Notes: generated by a model from the letters alone, not told the origin. 64,000 bases of DNA from Chrysopilus asiliformis (GCA_964034945.1 OZ035962.1:9065789-9129788); one strand, 5' to 3'. Shown: positions 31,555 to 44,904, counted from the stretch's first letter. A program made the numbers and translations.

Positions 31555-34315
31555 GGATGGTCACATGGGAAAATTACAAAACCGGACAACGTTATTGAGA
31601 GAATTCTAAACCTTCCAAAGGCTTAAAAACTTTATCATATAGAGCTAGAAATAGATATTTTTAGATATTTTATAAATCAAACAATTTTTTTCATAATGTT
31701 TTTCCGAAGTCTAATTCAAGTATAGTTTCAAAATTTGAATTGCTGTGATGGTTTAGGTACTTCCAAGGAAAATCTTGATATTTTTATTGAATTGATTTTT
31801 TGAGTCATAGAAATCAGGGATATTCCAGGATTGCCTCAAAGCAAGGATTTTTTTATATTTCCATTTATGGAAGTAACAAACAATTGATACTTTCGTCAGA
31901 CATAAAAAAAATTATTTTTTTTCCTGAATATTCCTGGCAGGATTTTCAGCTACTGTGACATGTAATTTCCTTTAATTGCCTCTGAAGTTAATTTTTTCTG
32001 TTACCACAGGAATACATTGTAGTGGAACATACATGAGCTTCCCGTGAATGGACGGTTTCTGAATTTATAGCACATTGTGAGGAAAGGAGTCGAACCAAAT
32101 CAACCGAAAAGGGCCAAAACTCGACGGACCGAACTGCCTCAAAGGATGTCGTGCGGATGACTTTTTTCATATTTTTTCAATTACATTTTCTGGCAAATTT
32201 TTCAAGTCATGTGACTACGTCTGTGCACGCATTTCGTCGCTTCTTGGGCGAAAACTTTTCTGAGGGTGAAGACACCCCACCCCGCACAAATGTAAAACGA
32301 ATTGCAGCCGAGTTGGCAGGGGTTTAGTTTCCAATATTAGGGAAAAGGAGTCGTAAATCGAAAGGAATTTCACGAAAAATGCAAGAAAAAAAAGGACGAG
32401 AAAAGGGTCTTTTGATTGCCTAACAAGTGTTTGTGGCTGACTCGGGTGGTTGGTTTGTTGTTGATGTGTCTGGCTGGCTGCCTGTAACCGGAGGGAAAGG
32501 GCTAAGACTTTTTTGTACTGTCCGGAGTGTAGTCGAAACAAAGGGGTTGTGACGTTGGCAAAATTATGGGTTGCAGTTTGCTGTGTGCACTTTTATGTCA
32601 GATTACATTCCCATGCTTTGGGAATGTTTCGTTGGATTGGATCTTTTTACAAAAATTTCGTGCTTTGTTGGCTTTCTTGTCACAGTCATTATTCTGTCAA
32701 GGTTAAAGGTTAGACTGGCTGACATTGGCAAAACAAGTAGTAAAAAAAATCTTTTTTTTAGTTGGTATTTGTTTGCTACTTAAGTTGTTTAGAAGAGTTT
32801 TTTTAAAATTTATTCTCCTAGACTCCTGACAACCGTTTCAGGGCGTTTGTCAGGTATACATACTTTATTCAACCGATTCTTTATGTTTCAGGTAACTTAG
32901 GGTATCAAAAATTATATAAATCTAAAAAAGGGTAAGAAATTTGACAATTTGTGTATTGGTAAAGCGATTATATTCTTAAGATACAAAGGGCAAAATGAAT
33001 AAATAACTGGGGTCAACAGCACATGACTTTCTTATACAAAAGCTAGGTTACTGCGAAATTTACATTATAACTCGATGAATAAAATTAAATTGAATGTTAG
33101 TATGCTATGACTTGACTCGAAAACCACTTGACCGATTTTGATGCGGTTTTAGCTAAATGTAGCTTAGAGATCTGTAAAGTTTATAGACTATTTATGGTTC
33201 CGTTTCGTTATTATTTACAGTGATAACAAATTTTATTTGCAATTCAAATTTCCCCTTTATAATTTCATTTCAAAGACTTTATCAGCAAATGGAAGTTAAT
33301 AAAAGAGCTAGGGACTCTCTTCCTCTCTCTCCCCATAAAAAAGTTTCAATTTATTAAAAAATCCAGTTCAGTTTATCGCGAAAGATTCTTGCAGAGTTTC
33401 AACTGTAAATAAATTTATCTTACCTGGTACACTACGACTGCAGCTTGTATCTATTTTTAAGTCATTCTGTTGGCTGGTACGTGACACAACTGTGTGAATA
33501 AAATTTATGGAGGTGAAACCACTAAAAAGAAGAAAAAATTAAGCTTTCATGAGCTTCGTCTACTGAATGAATTACAAAATACATGAAGTGTTGTTTTTTT
33601 TTCGTTTTTTTCTGCTTTATATTTTTGCTTTTGTGACTGTAAAAATTTTATAGTAAACAAAAAACAATAATTGTAGACCGACTAGCATTTTCAAAACGTT
33701 ACGATTTTGATATAAAATTCAAAAAACGTGATTTCTGGAAAGAATTTAAATTTCAGACTAATTAAGTAGATTTGCTATACATTTTTATTTCAGATACGTC
33801 TTGTTTATGTTTCAACTGGCCTAGTAACTTTATTTTGTTTATACTTGGATCATGCAGACACTTCTTCTTAAACTCCTTTCACGGCACGTACTGTAATGAA
33901 TACAAATTGCGCACATTATAAACAAATAACGCTTTTATTGAGAATCAGCGGTTGGTTAAAGCTTGTTACTGTAGTGTTTTCAACGATTGTGTGTTCAAGG
34001 TAAAAAATACATGTTGCTATTGTAGGTCTTACAACGTCGGAACGACTAAACCGATTTTTTTTTTCAAAAATTGATAAGTAAATTCCGGTTTGCAGTCTTC
34101 TAAGCTTTATTTAAATATAGGTAGTCGTGAATAGTAAATACAAGTGCATATTTATGAAATTAAAAAAAAATCAAATCATCATATGGCGAGCTTTTTATGG
34201 ACAAATTTTTACCCTAACAAATTTCCGGTATTAAATTCAGCATTTTACTTTTCTGAGCTAATTGAATTTGATTTTTCTCTGCCGCACCGCCATTGGTTAC
34301 AAACGCCATAGTTTT
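31555..34315. other. Unique stretch; weak Helitron-like remnants
   Basis: 33105-33160 (CCACTTGACCGATTTTGATG) and 34010-34080 (CGACTAAACCGATTTT) resemble the head of family H but have no ends. 32215-32545 carries a 108-codon minus frame without domain. No gene called. Confidence 0.35.
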
Positions 34316-34316
34316 T

Positions 34317-34640
34317 ATACTCTATATGATATATCATATAGAGGAGTATATTAGATTTAGGCTTGGTTAAGTTCTTGAACGGGCAAAATTGGACCCTTCC
34401 TTCCCCCCTCTCCCATACAAACGAAACAGTTTTTTGCAATTTCCTCGAAAACGTTGAGTCATACTGAAAAATTTATTAAGGTAGGATGTGTTTAGAATAG
34501 GATTTTACATAACTCATCCATACATCAAAATCCAATCAGACCACTCCTTCTCCCCTCTATACAAATGGATTTTTTTCAATAAATATTTTTTCTGTCATCA
34601 TATAGAGTATTTTACGATTGGCCACTAGCAATTGTAGCTT
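34317..34640 (+). mobile_element. Dispersed repeat R1, copy e (internally shortened)
   Basis: Begins ATACTCTATATGATATATC and passes directly from TATTAGATTTAGG to GGTTAAGTTCTTGAACGGGC, so the central GTCT/CCGTGAACACC portion is deleted. It ends CATATAGAGTATTTTACG (about 34599-34616). Confidence 0.75.
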
Positions 34641-34661
34641 TTCATGTCTAGTGCCCAAATA

Positions 34662-34778
34662 CAGTAGAATCCCGATAATTCGTATTTCAAGGGACCGACG
34701 TAAAAATACGAAGTATCGGGATATTCGAATTAGCGGGATATACGAATTATCGGGGTACGAATTATCGGGATTCTACTG
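34662..34778. mobile_element. pogo-type miniature element, 117 bp
   Basis: Ends CAGTAGAATCCCGATAATTC on both sides as a perfect inverted repeat of at least 20 bp, flanked by TA (34660-34661, 34779-34780). The interior has repeated CGAATTA/ATCGGG blocks. Related to 63498. The terminus type CAGTAGAAnC(T/C)CGATAAT is known from pogo/Tigger elements. Confidence 0.8.
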
Positions 34779-34879
34779 TATAAGTTAATTTTCGCTCAAG
34801 GCAGCTTAACCGATAGCGCTACCAGTTTTCAGTAAACAGAAATAAAATGCCAAAACGTTAAACGTTTGAGGTTATGTCT

Positions 34880-35039
34880 ATATTTATACATAGGTGCACA
34901 AAATGAACAAAACCATTAAAGAACAAATAACATTATTTTTACATAAAAACAAAAAGTGTGTGTTTTTATCTCCGCTGAACCCCGGAGACTGACTCACCGA
35001 ACCCCTGGGGTTCGATCGAACCCAAGTTAAGAACCACTG
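34880..35039 (-). mobile_element. hAT-type element, one end only
   Basis: The right edge, read inversely, is CAGTGGTTCTTAACTTGGG, a widespread hAT terminus, followed by a perfect 16-bp palindrome GGGTTCGATCGAACCC (35008-35023). The opposite terminus and the 8-bp duplication are not found, so the left edge is approximate. Confidence 0.55.
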
Positions 35040-36638
35040 ATGTAAAGGGTAACGGGGGATCGCTGATCTCGAATCCGTTGTCCGTTTTTCGATAGCTCTC
35101 ACGGTTTGGCCAGGGCGCCTAGGGTCGCCTCAAAAAATTGTCCTAGCTCAAAATGGATAATAAATTTCGATTTCTCGTCGCCCAAAACCCCTAAAGCCCA
35201 AGTTTCAGCCCGATCAGAGAGAAAAAACTTTTTTGAAAAAACGCCAAAAATTGCAGTGGTTAGTTCATCGTTTTTTTGCGATTTTTTTCAAAAAATAGAT
35301 TTCGCTGAAACTTGGTGTCTAGTACATCTAGTACATTGCGGACTTTGCCATTTTTTATATGTGAAAACTTTTTTTGTCAAACAGTTCAAGGATCGAAAAT
35401 TTGGCGCACTTTTCATGTGGAAGGATTAGGCTGTGATATCTGTATTCATTATGAAATTCATAGCAAATGACAGATTTTTTTATACGTTTAACAATGAAAT
35501 CCCTGTTATCAAACATGCTTTTTTTCTTATGAATTTCCGCAGATTTGTCCACTTTTTGGAAATTTCAATTGAAGCGGTTTAGGGTTTTCGATTTAGACCT
35601 TCTGAAACCAATATAAATCTTTATTTTTGGAAAGGATTTCCATTACATTTTTAATTTTTATTCAATTTTCTTAAAAATTAATAACTCAAAAATTTTCAAA
35701 AACTTGTTCTTCAAGTATTTTCCCCCGATATCTTGAGCTGCAAAAAAATTGTTGCAAATCATGTGAATCATGCAAATTACTTTCTAAAAATAGAAAAATC
35801 TAAGTGAATTTTTTTTTGAGCAAAACAAAAACAAAAAATCTTATCATGTCTTAAAAATGAATTCGAGATGAGGACAGCATAGTTCACATAATGATAATAT
35901 TGTGTTTATTGAGAATATAAATTCGAGGACAGACGTAATGAAAGGCTCAAACCACACAACTGACGGCTGTTATTATCTTTAGTAGCCATTGGCTAGCCAC
36001 GATAATTAAAAATTAAGATGAAGATAAGAAAGATACTAATAAAATCGAGTAAACAGAGGAGTAAATAAATTTTAAATGAAAAACATCAAAGAGCATTTTG
36101 TGGACAAAAATAGAAGCTTATCGCGGAACAAAAAAAATTACGATGCTCTTTTAACATTTATCACTTTTTGTATGGGTTCGAATGCACCACGCAAAATGCA
36201 ACCAATCGCAGTTGAGATAAAGAATAAAAATTCAAGAAAGGCTGGAATTTTCTGAAGACAATCAATGATTGAATACCCAACATGATGGGACTTTTAATTC
36301 TTCAATGTTATTATATTAAAAAAAATGAATTAAGAAGGTGTTAAAGTAAAATTTACTGTACTTAATCGTGTTTGCTTGTCTACTGGGCTCCCAGTAAAAT
36401 CTGATTAAAACTGTATGGGAAAGGAGTTTAAAGTTTCATGATATTTATTTTTTTTCTAAAAATCCACAGTCATTTCAAGACTGTTTTTTATACATCCCAA
36501 GATAGCAAAACAAAATTTTATAAAGGACCCTGAATTTCTTTAGTAAGTACCCTGCATAATTGATGCTGTTTAGACTACAAAATACTTTGTTTTCGGGATT
36601 CTTTTGGCATTTGTGGTATCTACCAAAATCTAAAATCA
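35040..36638. other. Unique or old-repeat stretch
   Basis: 35045-35100 (GATCGCTGATCTCGAATCCG) resembles the internal unit of family H. 35110-35440 contains AAGTTTCAGCCCGATCAGAG-type sequence of dispersed-repeat character. The remainder is AT-rich and no gene is seen. Confidence 0.35.
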
Positions 36639-36639
36639 A

Positions 36640-36911
36640 CACTCAGAAAAATGTCCAGGTCAACTTTTTGTCAGGTTAACTCTGACCTTACAGAGGTGTC
36701 TGTAAGCCAGCTAGCGGTCAGAGTTAACCTATCTAAGGTCAACTCGTGCAGCTCCCAATGCCCTACTTCACCTGCTGGTGGCTTAATTTCAGAATTTCTC
36801 CGACCACAGGTCAACTCAGTTTTACTTGCCCACATGCAGGCGAACGCGCGCCTGCCCGAGTCCAATTACGCCGTATGTAGGTCGTCGAGTTAGCCTCCAT
36901 TTTTCTGAGTG
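36640..36911. mobile_element. Miniature inverted-repeat element, family M3 (copy 2, inverted)
   Basis: The same 272-bp element as 28230-28501 in opposite orientation, with four substitutions counted. Flanks are AA on both sides (36638-36639, 36912-36913), so the duplication is 2 bp but not restricted to TA. Confidence 0.85.
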
Positions 36912-37212
36912 AAACTAAAAATAAAATTCGACATTTTTTTTGTTGTCTTGGATGGCAGTTAAATATTCTATTTCAATGATAAAATTTTGTAACTCTTTCA
37001 TCTGACAACTCTACGCCTCTTTTCGCATCTGTGGTGAAATAAATACTCACATCAGTAAGCTTTGCTCATGGAAACATACACAGTTCGATAACGGCTAGAA
37101 ATTTTTCAGCGCCATTATGAAAATTCGCGTTTTATAAATCTTACGTATAACTCGTCACGTGAAAGTTTTGGTATGTAAACAAACCAAATTGCCGTATACA
37201 AGATATCTTGGA

Positions 37213-37460
37213 GCGTTCAGGAAAACTGTTTGGTGTGGATTGTGGGCTGGTGGCTTTATCGGACTCTACTTATTCGAGAATGATGAAGGAAGAGCATTAA
37301 CCGTCAATGGGTCGATGATTAACAATTTTAGGTGGCCCTGTTTTCTTCATATGGATCTCAAGATAAGTTTTTCCAACAAGATGGCACTACGTGTCACACC
37401 AGTCGTAAAACAATTGCTCTGTTGCATGAAAAATTCTGCTTTAAAATACAGACATTGAAA
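37213..37460 (+). pseudogene. IS630-Tc1-mariner-type transposase, central relic
   Basis: One frame reads TVWCGLWAGG...ENDEGRALTVNG (about 37225-37320). After a frameshift near 37335 a second frame reads FFQQDGTTCHTSRKTIALL (about 37368-37424). In the known family these join in one protein, with the QDG...CHT segment carrying the second catalytic Asp. Neither the N-terminus nor the PLDFFLWG C-terminus is present here; both occur in the element at 39771-40331. Dead relic. Confidence 0.7.
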
Positions 37461-37480
37461 ATGGAAAACCCTACACTTTT

Positions 37481-39768
37481 GAGTATTTCTGGAAAATATT
37501 TTTTTACATTATCACAACTCCATCAAATAGGGGTTTTTAGGATACAGTAAAAACCATGGAATAACCTAGAAAATCTCGAGCTAATAGCCCTTGCAGCAAT
37601 GTTACTAGCTTAATCCTCCAGAGGCAAAGAAATCACAGAATTACAAATGCTGGGAATTCTTGTTGTTAAATGCCCCATTTTTACGCCTGAAGCTGTTGTT
37701 GTCTGGAATCCAGCCTTGTCAGTCAAAATATCAACAATGAAACTGCAATTGGCGTCGTGACCAACTGCATAACTTGCTGCACAATGCAATTAATTCGCAT
37801 ATATCGACTTTCGTCGGTTGTAAATCAAATGTGCACCACATTGTGATCTCTCCTATTTCTTCCAGGCGATTTTACAGCACTCCGATTTTGGTTGGGACAG
37901 ATTTAGCCAGTGTTTGAATGGCGGGCTCTCCAGATTGACGTCAATTGAGCCAATCACCATATTCTGCAAAAACGTGGCGAATATTTATTCTTTAAGACGA
38001 TCGTTCCCATTTCTCACGTATCGAAACAAGACTAGACGAAACTTGGGTGGTTTATCTGAGTTACCATAGGTAGATATCTATATATTGTACGAGTTGACAG
38101 GGTTTCCATAATGTATTTTTTTAAACAGTAAACTGTTTAAATATCCTCGGAGATAATATTTAACTATCCTGGGAAATAATTTTTCAACGCTAAAAAGAAG
38201 TTTTATAAAATATTTTAATATTTTGGGGAAAATTCCCTGCAATATCTTGAGGTTTTGGGAGCTGCCAAAGATCGGTATCCCGAAAAAATGTCCTTTTCAG
38301 CAATTTTCTCTCGGGGACGTGCAGGACTTCTTTATGATTTCGATTTTTCAAACAATTGGTTTTATGATTTTTGAAAAAATGAAGCTAACCTGGAAACCCC
38401 GTTTTTAAAACCCCATATTCAAGTACTTGACCAAAACCAACTGTGGAAGTGAAAAGTCTGGGGGATAAAGTGGCTGCAGTACTCAACTGGGAATCATACT
38501 GTGCTCCATAATTCCCAGAGTTTTAACTGCGAATATGCTCTACTGTTTGTGTATAGAGGATAATCTGGCATAGACACAACAAAAAGGCGACATTGCTACC
38601 ACATAGAATGCTGATAACGCTTATGGTGAGCTTCTACTGAATTGAAATTCAATGGAAATTTATAGAGCTCTCAATGATTTTACTTCAATACACCCCACAT
38701 TCCCTCACCGTCTATGAATTTATGAGACGGTGGTTCGGTGTGATAAGAAACTGTCATTGCCATATGTTCGGATAATAGTACAAAGTGATGATCATTATTA
38801 TGATGATGATATACGAGAGCAAAAACGTCCATATCCGAGTGTGTGTGTACTTTGAATTCGCATAATACCTTTAGCTATTTTAGTCCACATTTCGGTGTCC
38901 ATTACACAAAAGCATAGAGAGTAATTGAAATATACCTATACTGAAATATATTTGAAATCTCTTAAAGCTAGTCGTACTGAATTTGGAAATTTATGAATGA
39001 AGGCTGAATGGAGCCCAAAAAAGAGAATAAAAACATTACAAAAAGAAATATTCAAGTAAATTGAGGTGAAACTTCCTGAATAGTGGCATGGGAACTGTGA
39101 CAAAAATTCTTCGTTTCGGATTCAAGGAGATTCAGATGAGATTTCGATTAAGATACGTTGAACTTTTATAGTGAATTGCTTTCATTTAACAGTTCTACGT
39201 AGATATTTAATAGCATAGCAAAGTGTTCTGCTAGATTATTTTCTCAAGTTATCGCCAACTGAGTCATCATTTGTTAATAGACTATTTTAAAATTTATTAG
39301 GTTACGTCAAGTTTATTTCGCTATTATTACAAATAAGTACCAAAACATGTCAAATTTGTAGAAAACATTTTGCAATCATAATAAAAGGTCTAAAACTTTC
39401 AAGTATTAATAAAAAAATATTGTTTTTTAATTCTTTCATTGCTTTTTAAAAATTATTGCTTGTTTAAGACTTGTTTGAAAATTTTTAAAACATACTTTAA
39501 CTTTCGACTGGAAATTGAATTTGACTACGACCGGCCTTTTTTTTATAGTAATATACCTGAAGGTCACCAAATAATTTTCATGTTAAAACTTCCAAACCGT
39601 TAAACTGGAGCAACTAAATTTTAATATGTTAATAAAGATCTTATATAGATAAGGTGAATATATTTATTTGGTGTAATTCCGGGACAAGATAACCTTGGCT
39701 GGGGGATGAAAGGGCACAACAAATTTCATATAAAAAAGTTTGATAAATAACAACTCATATTATTGTTA
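37481..39768. other. Unique stretch without recognised gene
   Basis: 37560-38040 has moderate composition, the rest is AT-rich. No coding relic or terminal repeat recognised. Confidence 0.4.
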
Positions 39769-39770
39769 TA

Positions 39771-40331
39771 TCGGGTCTTTCAACAAGTACATAACAATTT
39801 TGTATTTAAATAAAACACAGAATAATTGAGATATCGGGCTGAAATTTATTCCAGGTGTAGTGGACATCTTTCATTTAAGTATGAAATTCGATGTCGTTCA
39901 TATGGCCACCGCGAGCACGTTTGCTGATTGATTCTTTGGAGCCAATTTTCCACCACTCTTCCACACATATCGGCAGGAACGGTTGCAATTTCGCGTTCGA
40001 TATTGTTCCTAAGCTCCTCGAACGTTGTTGGCTTGTTGGCATAAACCAACGACTTAACATAACCCCATAAAAAGAAATCCAACGGCATTAAATCGCATGA
40101 GCGAGGTGGCCAATCGACCGGACCATTTCTCGAGATTACACGATTGCGACCACCGACTCAGAATTTCAGTAGTAAGTTTTAATAATTTCCAATCGTTGCT
40201 CGTTCGTGAACTTCACCATGATAAAAATGTAAACCTTGACTGACGTTTTAGCATTGCCAGATCATAAAAAAAGTTTTAGAGTGCGTTTTTATTAAAATAC
40301 AAAATTGTTATGTCCTTGTTGAAAGACCCTA
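39771..40331 (-). mobile_element. Tc1/mariner-superfamily element, internally deleted
   Basis: Terminal inverted repeats GGGTCTTTCAACAAGkACAT continue for about 35 bp through AACAATTTTGTATTT. TA flanks both sides (39769-39770, 40332-40333). Both ends of a transposase gene survive inside on the minus strand. Elements keeping termini but losing the catalytic centre are typical non-autonomous derivatives. Confidence 0.8.
39850..40219 (-). pseudogene. Transposase of the 39771 element, N- and C-terminal pieces
   Basis: The minus-strand ATG at 40219 starts MVKFTNEQRLEIIKTYY, then a TGA (40168-40166) at the deletion scar. Downstream, PRSCDLMPLDFFLWGYV-like sequence (third catalytic Asp region) continues with KPTTFEELRNNIEREIA and CGRVVENWLQRI to about 39860. 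The catalytic middle is missing; the relic at 37213-37460 is of that middle. Family: IS630-Tc1-mariner superfamily, insect lineage with the MVKFTNEQR N-terminus. Confidence 0.75.
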
Positions 40332-40333
40332 TA

Positions 40334-43300
40334 TAAATGAAAAGTTTACTTGCACAAAAGAAGGAAAAGCAGCGACAGGTGAAAAATTAGTGACAGAAAA
40401 GTGTGTACTCCTTTTAAAACAAAACATAACCTTGACGAGAATCAAAAAATCAAAACTTGGCCCAATATAATTGCTAAAAACGCCACAATTTCGAATGGTG
40501 TAGGGCAAAGAAAATACAAAAGTAAGTTGTAGTAGGATTCAAATTTGATCTTGGACTTAGGTATTTGAAACCGGATTTTAAAATTTGAATTTAAAAGGGA
40601 TTTTTTTCCTATAAATAATTTTTAACTAATTAAGTCTTAAACTGATACAATTGAAACAGAATAACTCAAAGTGCCCATTTCGTAAATAAATGTCTAAAAA
40701 AAAGTGGAAACCTGCATAAAATTCGTGGAAAATTAAATATTGAATTTAAAATCACCTGTCAGAGTCTCTCAAATAACAATAACGATAGACATTGGTTTTT
40801 TTATCTGCAAAATTCTTGAATAAAATTGATGTTTTCTTTCATAATAAAAAATTGATGCGAAACTTCTACTATTTGACTTTCTCTACCTTTGAAAATTGTT
40901 TCTGCAAAAAGGTATAGAATAATTTCAGGCGGTGAAAGCAAAATATATCAAATATCAATACAAACGAATATTTTTTTTTCTCTTCTTTCACACAAGAAAT
41001 ACAAAATTTGTTATTCCATTTGTCGACTAATACTTGTACATTGTGAGATCCTTTTCTCTGTACAAAACTGAAATTTTTCTTTTAAAAATATTTAACATGG
41101 CAGGTGGATTTTAAGGAAAGCGCGAATCTTTTCTCCGGATTGTATAGCAGACATAAACATTTACAGTCCTATGAATAGAAGAAGTTCACCGTACCACAGT
41201 TATCCGCATATAAAGAAAGAAATCTTTTGGCAGGCATAAAAAACATCATCCAACTTGGATAAAATTCAGATTGGGAATGAGGATTTCACATGAAATCGGC
41301 AATTCCGATGTTCTTTCGACATCATTTGAAATTCTAACCTCCAGTGACTTTAAAAGTCTGTTTTCTGTTTAGCTGCAGAGCGAAATACTAATATACGCCG
41401 CCGTGGCCGTAGCCAAACATTCGCGAAAACCTAAAATTCAGGCTGAAAAGATCTAAAGAGGCTCCTCAAACCCTATAGGAAATTATCCTGAGTCAGACGA
41501 CGACAATAGAGCCCGACGTAGAATCTCTCTCGGCAGGGTTGTGGTTTCTTCGCAGCCAGTCATGCGATTCAAAGGAGACAAGTGAACGCTTTTATTGGGG
41601 GCTGAAAATTTGAGGGTAGACTGAGAAACTCATCCTATATGATTTTGTACGCGCGACCCCAAGTAGACTTTAAGCCTTATGGATATTTTTTTTTAAAGTT
41701 CGACTGTTTGCCTAATGAAGAGGATATGCTGGTCCATAAGAGAAAAGGGAAAAATTATATTTTCAGCTTGTATTTTGTCTGTCTTTAAAATCGAATATTT
41801 TACATTATTTATGTTGGTTGTTATTGTATTTTTACCGCGCTCCGATTTTCGTTGACTTTGTTGATTTCTTAAAAATATTTCTTTTCCTTTTTAACATTTG
41901 TAAGGCATTTTAATTTTCAATGAAAATTAGCAACATATTTACACCATCTGGGTGTTTTAACTAAAAATGAAAAACAAAAAGGAAGTGTGAAGAAAGTTCG
42001 GACTTTAATAGCTTCGAGTTAAATTCTAACTGATATTTTATTAATCAAAATATGATATTAAGAAAGACACGGCTAAAAAAATACAAATCTGGGTCTAACC
42101 CACAAGTTTAAATTAATACCGATAGATATTCTCACCCTATGACTTATTCTCACGAAAAAGTGCTAAAAATTGATCACAATAAAAATATAATTTGAAAGCA
42201 ATTGGGATTCTACGACATACCTACCAGTGAAAATGCATTTTTCTATCCTTAAAAATTCTGAACACGTTTATTATTGAAAAGCCAATTTTGCTCAGATAGG
42301 GAATAAAACAAACATGAAGGTATCATAAATTCTATTCTCTTATAGACGCAATAATGGTCAAGGGTGTGGCATCTAAAAAAAAGTTGAAAAAAAAGAGAGT
42401 GAAAAGTAAAAAAAAAATCGATGGAGACAACTTTAATAAATTTTCAAATGGCAGCAATCGAAAACGGCGACGAATTTCTCAAAATAAAACTCATCTTCAC
42501 CCAATTTTCACGCTCAATTTTATTTCAACACCGAGAAAATTAAATAAAAACAGTTTCACTTTGTGCAAATTGATAAGACGAAAAGAACATCAACAGCAGA
42601 AGCAGCAGCAGAAGAACTTTTCTGGAGTTTTTTTTTTCACATGTACACCTTGAAGTTTTCTAGCCCCTCTTCGACGAATTTTCACATTTTTTTCCATTCG
42701 AATTCGTTTAAGCCTAATGGTGTCTTCTTGGTCCTGGCAAACGATTCAACTTCATTCTTCTACTCTCCACACTTGCATTTTTTTCGCCAGAGTCTTCCTT
42801 CAATTTCCCATCCGTTATGACTTGGTGGTGGAAACAGGTTTGTGTGCAAGAAAATTTTTCTGCTGAATCATCAAATAGAAGAAAAAGACTTGAAAATTAA
42901 ATTTTTTCCTGGAATCCTTATTTTTTGCAACCTAAACTTTTTCGTTGCAGCTAGTAAATTGCCGGTGCTATATTGGAGTGGTGAAAAAGTTTTCATGATT
43001 TCCACATAGGTATAAGTGCAAAGTTTTATGAAAACCGGTTTTCTTTTTTCTCTGAAGCCCTTCTCTCTCAGTAGATATAGGTTTAAATTTTGTTGGAATC
43101 GGTTCAGCACATCTGTGGAAGAGATCGTCAATTTTGGAGCCCCGCTCCTGCTGGTATGGAGGATATGTAGGTCAATTTGATTAGCTGGAGCTAATAAACT
43201 GACCTATGGGGGGTGGGGGGAGGCCATAGCCTCATAACTATGAAGTTCAAATGTAATTTATATTCCGAAAAGGAGTTTTGATTTCGATGTTTATGTAGCG

Positions 43301-43409
43301 GCAACTTCCCCTTTTCATCTCCCATCAAGACGTTATGACGATTGTAAGTAGATTAGTACCTATATTTTCAAAATCTGTATGGCCTCCAATGGCCAAAGGT
43401 TTTCAAAAA
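40334..43409. other. Unique AT-rich stretch
   Basis: 41390-41660 has more balanced composition. The Lys-rich frame at 42354-42653 comes from A-runs. No gene called. Confidence 0.4.
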
Positions 43410-43878
43410 TCTATATAATATAAAAACCAAATACCACTCACTCACTCATCACAGTATCTCCCGAACCACTCTACCGATTGCCATGAAATTTTCGCACACA
43501 GATTCTTCTTATTTCACGGTCTTACAAAGAATGGTCTTACAAAATTCGAAACTGAAGGTCCCGTAAGGATAGCGCAAATATCCTTTTTTCCATTTTCTTT
43601 TCGGACAAACGGGTTTCAGGGGGGGGGGGGTCGTTGATCAAGAATCTGGTGTTAACATTTCAAAAAACGAAACGGGAGGTCCTGTAAGGATAACGCAAAT
43701 ATCTTTTTTCTCCCTTGAAAAATCTGGCATTAGGGAATTTTAGGGGCTGTTGATCGCGAATAAGCTGTTAGAATTTCACAATTCAAAGCGGGAGGTCCTG
43801 AGAGAAAAAAAATTTTTTTTTCAAAAGTTTTTAAGTTACTTCTTTGCAAAAAACTTTAACCCAGCAACGACGGGTATG
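43410..43878 (+). mobile_element. Helitron-like element, decayed 3' end
   Basis: Begins TC after A with TCTATATAATATAAAAACC, then CTACCGATTGCCATGAAATT. It has three units with GGTCC(C/T)GTAAGGATA(G/A)CGCAAATA (43557, 43678, weaker 43793). It ends near CCCAGCAACGACGGGTATGAG, a Helitron-like hairpin without intact CTAG. A G-run of about 13 (43619-43630) is inside. Confidence 0.6.
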
Positions 43879-43879
43879 A

Positions 43880-44650
43880 GGGTATGAAAATTCAGTTAAT
43901 TCACCAATAAAACACACTTAAACCAAACTCGCGATTTCTAATTTAAGTCGCTTAAATTGGTCATTAGTCCCAGAGTGCAGTTGTTTTCAGGCTAAAACTT
44001 TTACAAGTGAAAAAACTGGGGAAATATTTCTACAAATCATGTGTTTATTAACTAATATTCTGGAAAAAAAACGTATGAAGAGCTTAAATTTGAATTAGTC
44101 CAGAAGAATAAATATTATGTGCTTTATAAAATAACCTAAATTCCATTTGAAATACCCCAAGTGTTTTTTTATATTATGAAAAACCCTGGGATAAACCGTC
44201 ATTAAATTTTATGTTTTTTCAGTACTCCGCTTTCAAAGAATTTAAATTAAAAATCAATTATTGACGTGTGCTTCCATGAAAATATTTTCAAAACATGTGA
44301 CATGCAAAAAATTACATAAAAACATGTCACATAAAATATGTGTTCAAAAAGGAGGAAAAAAAACCTTTTCAAAAGGCCAAGTATTTAATTTTGCAGCATT
44401 TTGTCCTAATGGACAATTGAGTCTGGAATTTCAATGCATCGCGTATTCATAAATCAAATTATTTCGCGCTTGTATGCAATCTGTTGACCACAAAGTGTAA
44501 TTAAATTTTAACTGATAAATTAAATTGCTATTCAAGATACCATAATTGGTGTGTCATGGATTTAGAATGAAACAGTTTAGGCTTAATGTACATTCACTAA
44601 TCACTAATGTGGAGTATTCATTTTAGATGGTAAATGAACCCCTTCGAAAA
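43880..44650. other. Unique AT-rich stretch
   Basis: No gene or terminal repeats recognised. Confidence 0.4.
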
Positions 44651-44904
44651 TACACTCTCGAAAAAATCCGGGGACGAATTAACTCCGCCTGAAAACATAG
44701 CTAAAAGTTTAACACCGTAGCGTGGAGTTATTTTTATATTTTTATTTTACGGAGCTAAATATTCATTTTAACACCGTTTTGACTTAAATTTTGAATTAAC
44801 TCCGAAAAGGAATCAAAAATTCACTCCAACTCCTTTTGGGAGTTATTTTCATTGTAAAGGGTGTTCACGTTTAGAAGAGGCTTGCCAATTGGCTTCAACA
44901 GCCT

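Noticed and set aside
42354..42653. Lys-rich 99-codon frame
   Set aside because: Composition follows from A-runs; no domain and no conservation signal visible.
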